From positions 558,001-622,000 of the forward strand of contig NZ_JAPNLE010000009.1 of the NCBI RefSeq assembly GCF_026627925.1: a DNA stretch of 64,000 nucleotides, given 5' to 3'. This document shows positions 1 through 9,889 of the stretch, one piece after another. A program made the translations under genes and the position numbers. A model generated the notes under the pieces. It saw only the letters and a program-made list of their open reading frames with translations. It made no database searches and was not told the origin of the DNA. Position 1 is the first letter of the stretch; every line of letters begins with the position of its first letter. Origin of the DNA: Cupriavidus sp. D39. Lineage in GTDB: Bacteria; Pseudomonadota; Gammaproteobacteria; Burkholderiales; Burkholderiaceae.

Positions 1-1363
1 CTTGCCGCGTGCCGTTTTTCCAGTAGATGGCGCCCAGCATCGCCGGCGCGAACTGCGCGACGGCCGCGAACGAAATCAAGCCGATCGAAACCAACGCGTA
101 GGCTTCGCCGGCCACGCGGAAGTAGGCGTAGCCAAGCATCATCAATAGCACGATTGCCGCGCGCCTGATGGTGAGCAGCAGCGCGCTGATATCTGCGCGA
201 TGGCCAAACCGCAGCGGCTTAAGGCGCAGCAGCAACGGCATCACCAGATCATTGCAGACCATGGTGCTGAGTGCGATGGTCTCGACAATGACCATGCCGG
301 TGGCCGCCGACAGCCCGCCGATAAACACCAGGAGCGTGAGCGCCGGGGACCGTTCCCGCATGGGCAGGGCTAGCACGAACATATCCGGGTCGACTTCGCC
401 ACCCGGGAAGTGCAGGATCCCCGCGAAGGCGATGGGCAGGACAAAGACATTGATGGCCAGGAGATACAAAGGCAATAGCCAGATGGCCTTCTTCAGGTGG
501 TTCTCGTCGATGTTCTCGACCACCGCGATCTGGAACTGGCGCGGCAGGAGCAGCATCGAGAACATCGACAGCACGATCAGCGAGGCCCATGAGCCAAAGG
601 TTACGTTGCCGGCACCCGCCGCATTGCCATTCAACGTCAGGAGCGCTTTCAGGGCTGGCACCGCCTCGGCACGCCCGAACAGATCCCCGAAGCCGTCGTA
701 GATGCCAAAGGTGACAAATGCCCCCACGGCAAGGAACGCCACCAGCTTTACCAGCGATTCGAAGGCGATCGCGGCGACCATGCCCTCATGGCGTTCTGCC
801 GCATCGAGGTGGCGGGTGCCAAACAGGATGGTGAACATCGCCAGCATCAGCGCGAGGTACAGCGTCGTGTCCGACCAGATCGGCCCTGTTTCGCCGCCCC
901 GCATGCCGACGCCGGGGGAATGCACCAGCACCGCGACACTTGCCGAGACGGCCTTCAGCTGCAGCGCGATATAGGGCACGATGCCTACCACCGACACCAA
1001 GGTGACAAGGCCGCCGAGCAGCGCGCTCTTGCCGTACCGGGAGGCAAGGAAGTCGGCAATCGAGGTGATGCGGTTGTTCTTGCTAATGCGAATGATCTTG
1101 CGCAGCAGGGTCCACCAGAGTGCCGCCATCAGCGTGGGACCGAGGTAGATGGGCAGGAAGCCGATGCCGCTGACGGCAGCCCGGCCGACGCTGCCATAGT
1201 ATGTCCACGAGGTTGCGTAGACGGCCAGTGACAACGCATACAGGTATGGGCTATTGATGATGCTGGCACCGGCATCTGCGCGCCTGTCGCCGTAGAACGC
1301 AATCGCAAACAACATGCCGAGATAGGCGAACGACGCCAGCGCGATGACCCAGCCGTCCAGCAT
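1..1363 (-). CDS. Sensor histidine kinase with sodium:solute symporter-type N-terminus (3' end outside window)
   Basis: About 454 codons are readable from an ATG preceded by GGAGGACTGAA, and the frame runs off the left edge. The translation starts MLDGWVIALASFAYLG and is a chain of hydrophobic segments with sodium:solute symporter (SSF) motifs such as YALSLAVYATSWTYYGSVG and FAAVAQFAPAMLGAIYW. That tract is typical of CbrA/PutP-like hybrid kinases, which join an SSF membrane domain to PAS and histidine-kinase domains. The kinase part would lie beyond position 1, so the kinase call rests on family knowledge. It lies just downstream of actP on the same strand, suggesting sensing or regulation of organic-acid uptake. 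A plain SSF transporter is the main alternative. Confidence 0.8.
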   Translation of the reverse strand, partial: MLDGWVIALASFAYLGMLFAIAFYGDRRADAGASIINSPYLYALSLAVYATSWTYYGSVGRAAVSGIGFLPIYLGPTLMAALWWTLLRKIIRISKNNRITSIADFLASRYGKSALLGGLVTLVSVVGIVPYIALQLKAVSASVAVLVHSPGVGMRGGETGPIWSDTTLYLALMLAMFTILFGTRHLDAAERHEGMVAAIAFESLVKLVAFLAVGAFVTFGIYDGFGDLFGRAEAVPALKALLTLNGNAAGAGNVTFGSWASLIVLSMFSMLLLPRQFQIAVVENIDENHLKKAIWLLPLYLLAINVFVLPIAFAGILHFPGGEVDPDMFVLALPMRERSPALTLLVFIGGLSAATGMVIVETIALSTMVCNDLVMPLLLRLKPLRFGHRADISALLLTIRRAAIVLLMMLGYAYFRVAGEAYALVSIGLISFAAVAQFAPAMLGAIYWKNGTRQ

Positions 1364-1612
1364 TTCAGTCCTCCGGCACGGGTGCCGAGGGTCAGGCTGC
1401 GAGCGTCCTCTCCGCGGCGCTTTCTGTTCTGCCGTGAACGCCAGCAGGCCGATGAGCAACGTCCATGCGGCAAACAGGTAGCAGTACAACCGCGGGATGC
1501 CGAACCAGGTGAGCGTGTCGTTGAAGAGCGCCAGCAATGGGTAGTTGAACATCAGCCAGCCCAGGGCAAACAGCGCGATCAGACGGTGCCCGAGAAGGGA
1601 ACGGCGCAACAT
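1364..1612 (-). CDS. Small two-helix membrane ORF reading in frame into the sensor kinase
   Basis: An ATG at 1612 with upstream GAGGAACGTTTC opens 83 codons starting MLRRSLLGHRLIALFALGW. Two hydrophobic segments sit at about residues 10-30 and 44-62, followed by a basic tail. No stop codon separates it from the kinase start at 1363: the frame continues RRTE-MLDGW. Related loci usually carry a separate protein of about 80 residues here, overlapping the kinase start. Either this strain has a fused N-terminal extension, or an indel in the tail hides the stop. One alternative frame gives a stop near residue 70. The kinase has its own strong ribosome site, so two products are possible. Confidence 0.55.
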
Positions 1613-1630
1613 GAAACGTTCCTCAGTGAC

Positions 1631-1657
1631 TTCAATGGCTTCAGTGGCTTCAGTGGC
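1631..1657. repeat. Three tandem 9-bp units at the actP 3' end
   Basis: Three units of TTCARTGGC follow each other directly (TTCAATGGC, then TTCAGTGGC twice). They span the actP stop codon and the short gap before the next gene. This looks like local slippage, with no evident function. Confidence 0.7.
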
Positions 1658-3314
1658 CGGAAGCACCCGATGCGCCGATGCCGGTTTCAGAGCGGACCTT
1701 CTGCGCCGGGTACCCTTCCCGGTCGATGCGGGCACGATCGCTGTGGTCCAGTATCGAGAACAGCCAGATGCCGACAAAACCCACGGTCATGGAAAACAGG
1801 GCGGGCGATGTGTAGGGAAAGATGGCATCCCTGTAGCCGAACACATCGACCCAGACCGACTTGGAGACAATGGTCAGGCCGACCGCGGTAATCAGGCCGA
1901 GAAAGCCGCCGATGGTCGCGCCGCGCGTCGTGCAGTCTTTCCACAGCACAGCCATGAACAACACGGGGAAGGTCGCCGATGCCGCCACCGCGAAGGCCAG
2001 CGACACCATGAAGGCAATGTTCTGTTTCTCGAACGCGATCCCCAGAATCACCGCCACGATACCCAGCGCGACTGTCGTCACGCGCGATACGCGCAGTTCC
2101 TTGTCGCTGGCGGCCTTGCCTTTCTTGAACACGGTCGCGTAGAGATCATGCGACACCGCCGTAGCACCGGACAACGTCAGCCCCGCGACCACGGCAAGAA
2201 TCGTAGCGAAGGCCACCGCAGAAATAAAGCCGAGGAAGACATTGCCTCCGACGGCATTCGCGAGGTGGATAGCCGCCATGTTGTTACCGCCCAGCAAGGC
2301 GCCAAGCGCGTCCTTGTACACCGGGTTGGTGCTGACCAGGACGATGGCGCCAAAGCCGATGATGAATGTGAGCAGGTAGAAGTAGGCGATCCAGGTCGTC
2401 GCCCAGAACACGGACTTGCGTGCTTCCTTGGCGCTTGGCACGGTGAAAAACCGCATCAGGATGTGCGGCAGGCCAGCAGTGCCAAACATCAGCGCCATGC
2501 CGAATGAAATGGCAGAGATCGGATCCTTGATGAAGGTGCCCGGGCCCATGATGGCGTCCTTCTTGGCGTGAATCTCAACCGCTTTGGCGAATAGCGCTTC
2601 GGGATTGAAATGGAACTGCGCCAGCACCATGATTGCCATGAAGCTCGCACCGGCAAGCAGCAGGCCAGCCTTGATGATCTGGACCCAGGTGGTCGCCGTC
2701 ATGCCCCCAAACAGCACGTACACCATCATCAGGGTGCCGACGATCACCACCGCAATCCAGTACTCCAGGCCGAACAGCAGCTTGATCAACTGTCCGGCAC
2801 CGACCATCTGGGCGATCAGGTAAAAGGCCACTACCACCAGCGTGCCCGAGGCCGCGAACACGCGGATCGGGGTCTGCTTGAAGCGATAGGCAGCCACGTC
2901 GGCAAAGGTAAAGCGACCGAGGTTGCGCAGGCGCTCGGCCATCAGGAAGGTGATAACGGGCCAGCCGACCAGGAAGCCGATCGAATAGATCAGGCCGTCA
3001 TAGCCGTTCAGGTAGACCGCTGCCGATATCCCGAGAAAGGATGCCGCGGACATGTAGTCGCCTGCAATTGCCAGTCCGTTCTGGAATCCGGTGATGCCGC
3101 CGCCGGCCGTGTAGAAATCCGCCGCGGACTTTGTTTTGGCGGCAGCCCATTTCGTGATGAACAGGGTAAACACCACAAAGACAGCGAACATGGATATCGC
3201 CGTCCAGTTGGTTGGCTGCTTTTGCAATTGACCAAGATCGCCACCGGCTCCCCAGGCCGCGCCACCAAGGGCAAGCAGCATCAATGCGCATAGGATATGG
3301 TTCCGGGTCGACAT
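1650..3314 (-). CDS. actP: Cation/acetate symporter ActP
   Basis: 554 residues, the usual ActP length, starting with a cleavable signal-like segment ([17 protein letters not shown]) as in E. coli ActP. About 13 hydrophobic segments follow, with SSF-family motifs such as [20 protein letters not shown] near residue 90 and a cytoplasmic loop around [16 protein letters not shown]. It would import acetate and other short monocarboxylates with a cation across the inner membrane. The start codon overlaps the stop of the DUF485 gene upstream, the standard yjcH-actP order, so the two are translationally coupled. A sensor kinase follows downstream on the same strand. Confidence 0.95.
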   Translation of the reverse strand: MSTRNHILCALMLLALGGAAWGAGGDLGQLQKQPTNWTAISMFAVFVVFTLFITKWAAAKTKSAADFYTAGGGITGFQNGLAIAGDYMSAASFLGISAAVYLNGYDGLIYSIGFLVGWPVITFLMAERLRNLGRFTFADVAAYRFKQTPIRVFAASGTLVVVAFYLIAQMVGAGQLIKLLFGLEYWIAVVIVGTLMMVYVLFGGMTATTWVQIIKAGLLLAGASFMAIMVLAQFHFNPEALFAKAVEIHAKKDAIMGPGTFIKDPISAISFGMALMFGTAGLPHILMRFFTVPSAKEARKSVFWATTWIAYFYLLTFIIGFGAIVLVSTNPVYKDALGALLGGNNMAAIHLANAVGGNVFLGFISAVAFATILAVVAGLTLSGATAVSHDLYATVFKKGKAASDKELRVSRVTTVALGIVAVILGIAFEKQNIAFMVSLAFAVAASATFPVLFMAVLWKDCTTRGATIGGFLGLITAVGLTIVSKSVWVDVFGYRDAIFPYTSPALFSMTVGFVGIWLFSILDHSDRARIDREGYPAQKVRSETGIGASGASGH

Positions 3315-3619
3315 TACAACACCTCCTTGCGAATCTGAGCCGTCAGGTCATCGAATTCGCCGTTGGCGCGCCGGACGTAGATGCCGGTGACGACCACAGT
3401 AAATACGATCACAAAGAGTCCGATCGGGATACCCCAGGTCATCACGCCAGCGCCGATCCTGGTGGAAAGCAAGGTCTTGCCGAAGGCAACCAGAAGGATG
3501 TAGCCGTAGTACACGACCATCATCATTGCAGTGAGCACCCATCCGTAGGTGGAGCGGGTTGAAACCAGCCGCTGGTAGTTGGGATTGGACTGTATCCGTT
3601 GAACGAGATCTTCTTCCAT
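3314..3619 (-). CDS. yjcH: DUF485 (YjcH-like) inner-membrane protein
   Basis: 101 residues with two hydrophobic helices (about 28-50 and 60-85) around a short loop, matching the DUF485 family that accompanies ActP. The N-terminus contains [22 protein letters not shown], typical of the family. The ribosome site CAGGAGATAAGAC sits just before the ATG. It overlaps actP by one base and is first in the operon. Its molecular role is unknown; co-occurrence suggests an accessory to the symporter. Confidence 0.92.
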   Translation of the reverse strand: MEEDLVQRIQSNPNYQRLVSTRSTYGWVLTAMMMVVYYGYILLVAFGKTLLSTRIGAGVMTWGIPIGLFVIVFTVVVTGIYVRRANGEFDDLTAQIRKEVL

Positions 3620-4177
3620 GTCTTATCTCCTGCTCTTCGGATAAGAGGCCCTATCCGTAGCCAGTCTTGGTGTCTCAAGTCTTATGTCTTTTGGTCTTAT
3701 GTGGAACAGCGGCAACCATCAATGGCGATGTGCACGCGGCCCAAAGGCAAGTGCCTTAAGACGTATTTGCCTGGCAATCTCGCCCGCTGCATCTGGCAGG
3801 GTGCGAGTGATCGAAGGGCAATCGTCGAAACGGTGCTCGCAATCGAGTGAGAAATCGGTACGGTTCCGTACCTGTTCGTCTACGCGTGGAAGGTTCCATG
3901 CGCCCGGCGTCTCAAGCTTCTGCACAACAGGCAATGCGACGAAGGCCCACCACGCATTTTCCGCATCGTCCGGTGAGAGAAGACGCTATCGCAGGCGTCC
4001 ATGCCCGGTAGCGTACCGACGCGATGACGGTGTTCAAGTCGCCTCGTGGACGTTTCCCGCGGCGGCGCGCGAAGGCTGCTTGCCGATCCCCTCCCCAGGG
4101 AGAACTGGAAATAGCACCGAGAAAAGACGTGAAACCAAAGATCGCGTACTGCGATTCAAACGCTTGAGGATCCGGCA
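3620..4177. promoter_or_regulatory. Leader region of the yjcH-actP operon, otherwise non-coding
   Basis: No credible gene was seen. Close upstream of yjcH is a perfect inverted repeat, CGGATA-N8-TATCCG (3638-3657), and slightly further out the motif GTCTTATGT occurs twice. Either could bind a regulator of the acetate operon, but this is only positional evidence. The remaining open frames lack start signals and family resemblance. Confidence 0.3.
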
Positions 4178-4680
4178 GTGACCGCCGGCCAAGCTCGGCT
4201 CGCTCGCCTGGTACTGCCTGCAGGCGTCCATGCCAGCGCCTTGCCACTTCTCGTCGGCCGCGCCCTACGCGGCTTCTGTGACGGGTTCATCGCGGTCCCG
4301 CTGCCAGCGTACCTGCTCTCGCTCGGTTTCGCGCAATTGGCAGTGGGATTGTTCAGCAATGCAACCCTGATAGGCTCGGCATTGGCGACGATGCTGGTGG
4401 GAGTCCTCGGCCATCGCTACCCGGAGCGCCGCCTGCTCGTGTTGGCGGCTGCATTGATGGCCGCGACCGGTATCGGATTCGCCGGGCATTGGAGGAACGG
4501 CGACTCGTCCTGCTTTCTGCCTTGATGGAGGGGACAGATCTATTTCCTGGAAAATGAGGCCGCCTTTCCGCCGGACTGATGGCAGGCACATGCTCTCGAC
4601 GGCCACTTGCGCCCGCCCAGTGCATCCGTTCCTCTCAACGTGACAAAGCCCTCCAGTGACGTCTGTCAGCTGACAGCTTG
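4178..4680 (+). pseudogene. Decayed MFS transporter, N-terminal part
   Basis: The first 115 codons read like the start of a major facilitator transporter: GFCDGFIAVPLPAYLLSLGF, then SNATLIGSALATMLVGVLGH and RLLVLAAALMAATGIGF. The frame then degenerates and stops at 4525. Further on, an out-of-frame stretch near 4630-4665 resembles the conserved FVGTLNPSSGDVS segment expected next in this family, with stops inside. Several independent lesions and loss of the C-terminal two thirds point to real decay. Substrate unknown. Confidence 0.6.
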
Positions 4681-4811
4681 ATCTGTCAACTGGAGACACG
4701 CCAAGCGACAGACCATGGAATAGTGATTTCTCGCTGATTGCATTACCGCAATTATCCAGTCAGTTTTCCTTCAACCTGAAAACCCTTTATTCTGACTCCC
4801 GGCACCGGACG

Positions 4812-4834
4812 AAAAAAACCACCCCGAAGGGTGG
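4812..4834 (-). terminator. Rho-independent terminator of the porin gene
   Basis: On the minus strand the sequence reads CCACCC-TTCG-GGGTGG followed by seven T residues, a textbook stem, tetraloop and U-tract. It lies about 70 bases past the porin stop codon. A second perfect hairpin (CTTCCTGC/GCAGGAAG, 4846-4863) lies between it and the gene. Confidence 0.9.
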
Positions 4835-4901
4835 CTGAAAGCAATCTTCCTGCAAGCAGGAAGTGCCGATATGATCGTAATTACGCCTTAAATCGAAAAT
4901 T

Positions 4902-5972
4902 TCAGAACTTGTGGCGAATGCCCATGACAGCGCCAGTCTGATTATCTCCGGGCTGGACGCTGCCGGCCGGGCCGGACAGGGCGTTATACCCGTTCATGCC
5001 GAGCTGGGATCCCTTGCGGTTGGCGACGTAGCCCACAGTCAAATACACGTCCGTGCGCCTCGACAACGTATAGTCAGCCGACGCCACCAGCATCAGCGGG
5101 TCAGCGCCGGAGTTCTTGACGTCCGTGTAGTAGGCGGCGCCGGTCAGCGTCAGCGCCGGCGTAGCGGTGTATTTCAGGCCGGCCCAGTAGAGGTTGGAGC
5201 GGTCGACCGACAGGGTCCCTGCATTGCCATTGAACCAGCGCATGCCGGCGAAGGCCTTGGCCGGGCCAAAGGCATAGGTGCCGCCGACCAGGAAGCGCCG
5301 GTCCTTCAGGGCCTGCGTGGCCAGGCTCGAGCCCTGCAGTTCGTCATACACCGCGCCGACCGAGAACGGGCCGGTCTCATACAACAGCGACAAGCCTATG
5401 TTGCGGTCGATGCGGAAGTTTCCCGGCACCTCGCCATTGTTGGTACGGCCGAAACTGTACAGCGCTGAGGTCGTCAGCCCGCCGAAGCGGCCGCTATACT
5501 TGACGGCGTTGTCAGCGCGGCCGGCCAGGATGGCGTCGCTGAGGAACAACGAATACCTGTTCGCAATGGCCATCGGGTCCAGTTGCGCCGACATGTCATA
5601 AATGGGCGTGGTCTGCCGGCCCAGCGTCAGGGTGCCGTACTGGCTGCTGAGGCCCACAAACGAGGCGCGGTCGAACAGCTTGGATGTGTTGTTGTTGGCG
5701 CCGGTGTCAAGAGAAATGCCGCTCTCCAGGTTGAACAAGGCCTTCAGGCCACCGCCGAGATCCTCGACGCCGCGGATGCCCCAGCGGGAGGTCGACAAGT
5801 TGCCGGAACTCATGCGTACCAGGTTCTTGCCGCCGGAGGCCGACGGCGCATGGCTCAGGTATTCAATGCCGACGTCCGCCACACCGTACAGCGTGACGCT
5901 CGATTGCGCGTGCGCTGCCGACGCCGCCATCATGAACATCGCGGCCAGGGATAGGCCATGATTACGCTTCAT
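4902..5972 (-). CDS. Gram-negative general porin (outer-membrane trimeric type)
   Basis: 356 residues from an ATG with AGGAGAAGTA just upstream. A frame extension of nine codons exists but lacks this ribosome site. The signal peptide ends ...AASAAHA-QSSVTLYG, and the mature start SSVTLYGVADVGIEY is the hallmark of Burkholderia/Cupriavidus OmpC-like porins. The sequence GNLSTSRWGIRGVEDLGGGL follows, and the last residue is Phe (GIRHKF), as needed for outer-membrane insertion. It should form a 16-strand diffusion pore. Monocistronic, with its own terminator. Specificity cannot be read from sequence. Confidence 0.93.
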   Translation of the reverse strand: MKRNHGLSLAAMFMMAASAAHAQSSVTLYGVADVGIEYLSHAPSASGGKNLVRMSSGNLSTSRWGIRGVEDLGGGLKALFNLESGISLDTGANNNTSKLFDRASFVGLSSQYGTLTLGRQTTPIYDMSAQLDPMAIANRYSLFLSDAILAGRADNAVKYSGRFGGLTTSALYSFGRTNNGEVPGNFRIDRNIGLSLLYETGPFSVGAVYDELQGSSLATQALKDRRFLVGGTYAFGPAKAFAGMRWFNGNAGTLSVDRSNLYWAGLKYTATPALTLTGAAYYTDVKNSGADPLMLVASADYTLSRRTDVYLTVGYVANRKGSQLGMNGYNALSGPAGSVQPGDNQTGAVMGIRHKF

Positions 5973-6494
5973 TACTTCTCCTCTAGTTAAAGCAAACAAC
6001 TTGCCAAAAACGAAGATGCCAGTATATGACCCTCAAGATTTCGGCTAGATTACGGTCGCATTACGGCGCGAATTTGTGTTGCGTTTTTACAAGTTACGAA
6101 CAAATCCGCACGTTGCCATGCGACGAAGCAAAATGACAGTTTTGTAATAAATATATTGGAAAACAAACAATGACCACTCGACCGATCCGCGTGACCGGTA
6201 GAAAGAAAAAAGGGGACCAACGGGCCACCACTTGTTTCGGATTTCGGAGAAGGTGATCAGTCGTTTCGGTGAGCGTGATCAGGAAAGGAAGGTGGTCATG
6301 CGCGCAGGTGATGATGGTCGCCGCGTCGCTGCCGGTGCGGTGTATGTGACAAACTCGCACCCTGAGGACCCCGCGGCACGGTAGGGTGCGGCAGATTGCA
6401 ATCTCGTAATCGAATAGCCATCTAGCCGTTACCGTTGTCTGAATACACTGCTCTCCACGTCGACGCCAACCTGTTCATCGTTCTGGAGAACGCC
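5973..6494. other. Non-coding interval upstream of the porin, with IS-like repeats
   Basis: No supported gene. The part next to the porin start is AT-richer than its surroundings and should hold the porin promoter. The centre carries the repeat at 6242-6282 described separately. Confidence 0.4.
6242..6282. repeat. Two 19-bp direct repeats resembling an IS21-family end
   Basis: TTTCGGAGAAGGTGATCAG (6242-6260) and TTTCGGTGAGCGTGATCAG (6264-6282) repeat with a 22-base period and three differences. Clusters of TTTCGG...GTGATCA motifs are characteristic of the multiple terminal repeats of IS21-type elements. No istA or istB gene is present, so this would be a solitary leftover end. Confidence 0.5.
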
Positions 6495-6725
6495 ATGCGA
6501 TACCTCAACAAAGCAATTCTAATCACTGGAATCACAATCATGTTCTCCGGCATCTCCAGCGCCGCTACTGGAGATACCGCTAGCGCGGATGCACCACAAG
6601 ATGGCGGCAGTCGCGTAACCCGTAAGCGAGATCCATTCACGGACGGTGCGCATAACGGTTCACGCGGGTCGTCCATCGACCGCCCGCGATTGACTTCGTC
6701 TGGCTCGTATTCAAGTGGACGATAA
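6495..6725 (+). CDS. Small secreted hypothetical protein
   Basis: 76 residues from an ATG with TGGAGAACGCC upstream. Residues 1-24 (MRYLNKAILITGITIMFSGI...SSAA) form a clear signal peptide. The mature part is short, polar and rich in Ser, Arg, Asp and Gly, with the phrase RDPFTDGAHNGSRGSS. Small exported proteins with a DPFTDGA-like phrase are common in Cupriavidus and Ralstonia, and their function is unknown to me. No operon partner. Confidence 0.6.
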   Translation: MRYLNKAILITGITIMFSGISSAATGDTASADAPQDGGSRVTRKRDPFTDGAHNGSRGSSIDRPRLTSSGSYSSGR

Positions 6726-6922
6726 GTGCGACATGTTCCTGGCCTTCAGGCAGAGCGTCAACCATGGGAAGGCGACGGCTGCGCTGCCGCTGGAGCGGGT
6801 TCTTTCAGGACACCCCAGATCATCTGGGACCGGAGAGAAATCACGGCCGCAACCCGTCAAGTACGCGAAGGTGCGTCGCTTTAGAGAGAAGTTGAGGGGG
6901 TGGCCAGATCTGGGGGCGCCTT

Positions 6923-7111
6923 CTATGACGCAGGGATTGAAGCCGCAAATCCCTCGATTCGCCTGTCAGGCGCGTACCAACGCTTGAAATTGCGTACGTC
7001 CTGGCCGTTAAGAACGGCGCATCTCACCCGCGGCAAGGCATCGGCGCCCGGTATCGTCCGGCGCATGTGTCCGTTCCTCTTCATGCGCTGGCCAATGACA
7101 TCGTCGACCAC
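6923..7111 (-). pseudogene. C-terminal remnant of an IS transposase
   Basis: The 62-codon frame contains VIGQRMKRNGHM near the start and RVRCAVLNGQDVRNFKRWY in the middle. This matches the layout of transposase C-termini that end in an LLQ-R-VLNG-FxRWYP-type segment. Nothing upstream restores the catalytic domain. The IS family cannot be fixed from this piece alone. Confidence 0.4.
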
Positions 7112-8199
7112 GGATCCCGCCCCTGCTCTTGAGCAGCCCTTTCGCTCGTCGTTGCTGATAGTTGGCGAGATAGCGCGAGCAACCTCGCAGATAGCGGATC
7201 AGGCGCCCTAGTGGATTGCGAGCGCCGACCCAACCCTAAGCCGGATGCAGGTGCGAAATCGGCTTTGCGCTCGGGCACCCCGACCGTGATGACCTTGGAG
7301 GGCTGTTCCCTCCCCATAGATCAGCATGGAGGTTCTTCGATAGTCTCAGTACGCATTGCTGGTTCACACTGAACTGAGCGATCTAAAGAAACTGATGCAT
7401 TAATTCTTTCGCTTGATGTTATTGGTCGCCGTTCGCGTGAGCGACCTCCGGCGGGACGTCACTGGTAACCTGCCTCGCCGCGCTTGATTTCACCGACCTC
7501 TACGCCACCTCGCGCGAATACGGCTCGGGTGGCGCCTACCAAACGGCCAGCGTGAATGTTCGCCGGCGACAGCCTGATACGCTCGGGGGGGGCCACGATA
7601 GCCACGGCCAATAACCCCACCGCCTCCAACAGGCCCGAACTCAATTGGCTGGGTGCAGCCTGGTCAGCCACGATTGCAGATCGCCATTTCGGCTAATGGC
7701 GCTCACTAATTCCGCCACAGTGGAAAATTAGGTGCCGTATCCGATCCCGGTGCTGCCGCTTGCCTATCTGGTTCCCGCAAAGCTATCCGCTTTGCGAAAT
7801 GGCCCGGCTAGGGATTTCCCAGGGGAGCGAGTGCGCCCCGGCACACCGGCGCCCTCCCCTGCGTCTTGCGATTGTGGAGCCTGTGCGTTAGCCGTCCCGT
7901 CGAGATCTTCCTCATCCCATCCTCGGCGCCGGCCGGTCGGCACGATCTCGTCACTGGCACGATATCAATCAGGGTTAATACCCGATTATGTTCCGTGGCT
8001 GGAACAGCATTGCCAAATCCGCAGCCTTGTTCGCTAAAACACCGAAAGTTACACTCCGATTACTCCCCAAAGGATGGTTCGCGTTGAGTCAGACCAAAAA
8101 CAAATCGCGAAATAAGGTGACCCGTGTGCTTCTTTAGATAGTTTTCGACCGAAGCCCGTGCCAGGTGTACAGGATAAAAATAGACGTGGAAACGCTAAT
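7112..8199. other. Non-coding or degraded interval
   Basis: About 1.1 kb with only short open frames, no ribosome sites in sensible positions and no family match that I recognise. One minus-strand frame at 7459-7671 has an ordinary amino-acid mix but resembles nothing specific. Given the transposase remnant at one side, this is most likely decayed accessory DNA. Confidence 0.4.
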
Positions 8200-9335
8200 A
8201 TGAAAATGATACGCGCCGCCCGAGTCCGGTTATTGCTGGTACCGATCCTGGCGGTCTGGGCCATGAACTCAAATGCCGAGTTCGATCTCCACCTCTTTGG
8301 ACTGGTCGACGCCGGCGTCGACGTCGGCCGTTCCGGAAAGGGAACAACCGCCCGGCAGATCTCCGGCGGCGATGCCGGGAGCCGGTGGGGCATGGACGGT
8401 ACCGAGGACCTCGGGCAGGGCCTCAGTGCCACGTTCCGGCTCGTCGGCGGTTTCGGCGCCGATGACGGCACCCTCGGCCAGGGGGGCGCTTGTTCGGACG
8501 CGAAGCGGCGGTCGGTCTGGCCAAAAAAGAGGTGGGCACCCTTCTTCTAGGTCGTCAGCCAACACCGGTTTCCCTGACCAACGCGAACGTCGATGCCTTC
8601 TACTGGATGGGCGGAGGAGGCTTCATCGCGCTGACGCGCAGTGGCGCGACCACTCAACAGGTCCTTCCGCAAGTCGTAACGGCTCGCGTCGATAACGCCA
8701 TCAAGTACTACTCGCCCGAGGAATGGAAAACCGTAGCTTTTACCGCACTGTTCGCCCCCGGAGAGAGGTCCGCCGAGTTGGGTGATGTGTACGGACTATC
8801 AGCCAGGTACCTTGACGGACCTTTCGACCTGAACGCCGCATGGGGCAAGCAGAACAGCGGAACGGGGGCAAGCGGCGCCATCAACTCGTTCACTATCGGC
8901 GGCAGCTACAACGCCGGCTTCGCGAAATTCTACGCGGGCTTTACCGATGAAAAGAACGCATGCTCAACATGTACCGGCACCTTGGCGCGCGCTGGGGGAG
9001 TAACGGGAACGTCCGCGAGCGACTTCCGGCTGGCCAATCTCGGGGTTCGGATTCCAATCGGAAAGTTCAGCGCAATTGCCCAGATCGTCAGAGTCAATGA
9101 TCACTCCAGCTACAAGGTGGACCCCGGCAACCGGAACGCGACCTGGATTGCCATCGGCGGGGAGTACAGCTTTTCCCGCCGAACACTGATGTATGGCTCC
9201 CTCGGCACGATCGACAACCGAAATGGATCGCAATACGCACTGGGAAGCGGAGGCGTTCAGCGGCCGGCAAATTCGGTTGGCCCTGGTAATCCCAGGTCCA
9301 CGACCGCCACGCTCGGAATCAAGCACGTTTTCTGA
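8200..9335 (+). pseudogene. Second general porin, frameshifted in a G-run
   Basis: A signal peptide (MKMIRAARVRLLLVPILAVW... to NSNA) leads into EFDLHLFGLVDAGVDVG, a porin first strand. The expected motif SGGDAGSRWGMDGTEDLGQGL follows. At 8481-8486 a run of six G shifts the frame: adding one base gives LGQGGRLFGREAAVGL and joins the next frame, which continues to a proper porin C-terminus (TATLGIKHVF). The restored protein is about 378 residues. The single-base loss could be sequencing error, true inactivation, or length variation of the G-run. It is a distant paralogue of the porin at 4902. Confidence 0.8.
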
Positions 9336-9394
9336 GAGCTTTTTTCAGCTTCTTCTCTGTTGTCATTCTTTCGAAACGCAATGCCGACAACCAA

Positions 9395-9784
9395 TTGACT
9401 AATTCATCCATACCCTTTGCAAAGGTGACAAATGCCCCCGTATTGCATACTGATTCTGCGCAATGGTGCGCGTTCGAAGCGGATACCCTCCGAGGCTACG
9501 AGCTAATGCCCAGCATCATCGGCGCGGAGTACACCGATGCGTACAGCGTCGACCTGGTGCGCGTCGCGCCTGGCGGCTACTCTGCCTCGCATATCGACAA
9601 GGCGCGCCATGCGTTCTTCATCCTTGAGGGCGAAGCATGCATCACGATCGGAGACGAAGTACATCATGTGAGACCTGGTTCGGTCGTCAAGATCTTGCCG
9701 GGTGTGCCTCACGAGGTCAGGAACGAGAGCGCATCGACACTTGTACTCCTGGCAATCTATGACCCTCCGCGCAGCCGCAAATAG
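9395..9784 (+). CDS. Single-domain cupin protein
   Basis: About 129 residues with the two cupin motifs: HIDKARHAFFILEGE (motif 1) and PGVPHEVRN (motif 2), forming one beta-barrel with probable metal ligands. It ends VLLAIYDPPR. It closely resembles the cupin at 17485-17883, which shares the EYTDAY segment and the IYDPPR ending. The start is uncertain: the longest frame begins with TTG, and the nearby ATG belongs to another frame. It precedes a Bug receptor on the same strand. Whether it is a sensor, an isomerase or a dioxygenase is unknown. Confidence 0.8.
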   Translation: MTNSSIPFAKVTNAPVLHTDSAQWCAFEADTLRGYELMPSIIGAEYTDAYSVDLVRVAPGGYSASHIDKARHAFFILEGEACITIGDEVHHVRPGSVVKILPGVPHEVRNESASTLVLLAIYDPPRSRK

Positions 9785-9889
9785 GGATACGAAGCCGGGA
9801 AAAGACGCGCTGGCCCGGCCAATGAACCTATACCGGGAGCGCGCTTTACCGATGCCTCCCAACAACGGAAGGTAAACAGGAGCCATGAA

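Noticed and set aside
7459..7671. Minus-strand frame with a VGLLAVAIVAPPERIRL stretch, considered as a regulator fragment
   Set aside because: No helix-turn-helix or conserved effector motif, no ribosome site, and similarity to any family is too weak to name.
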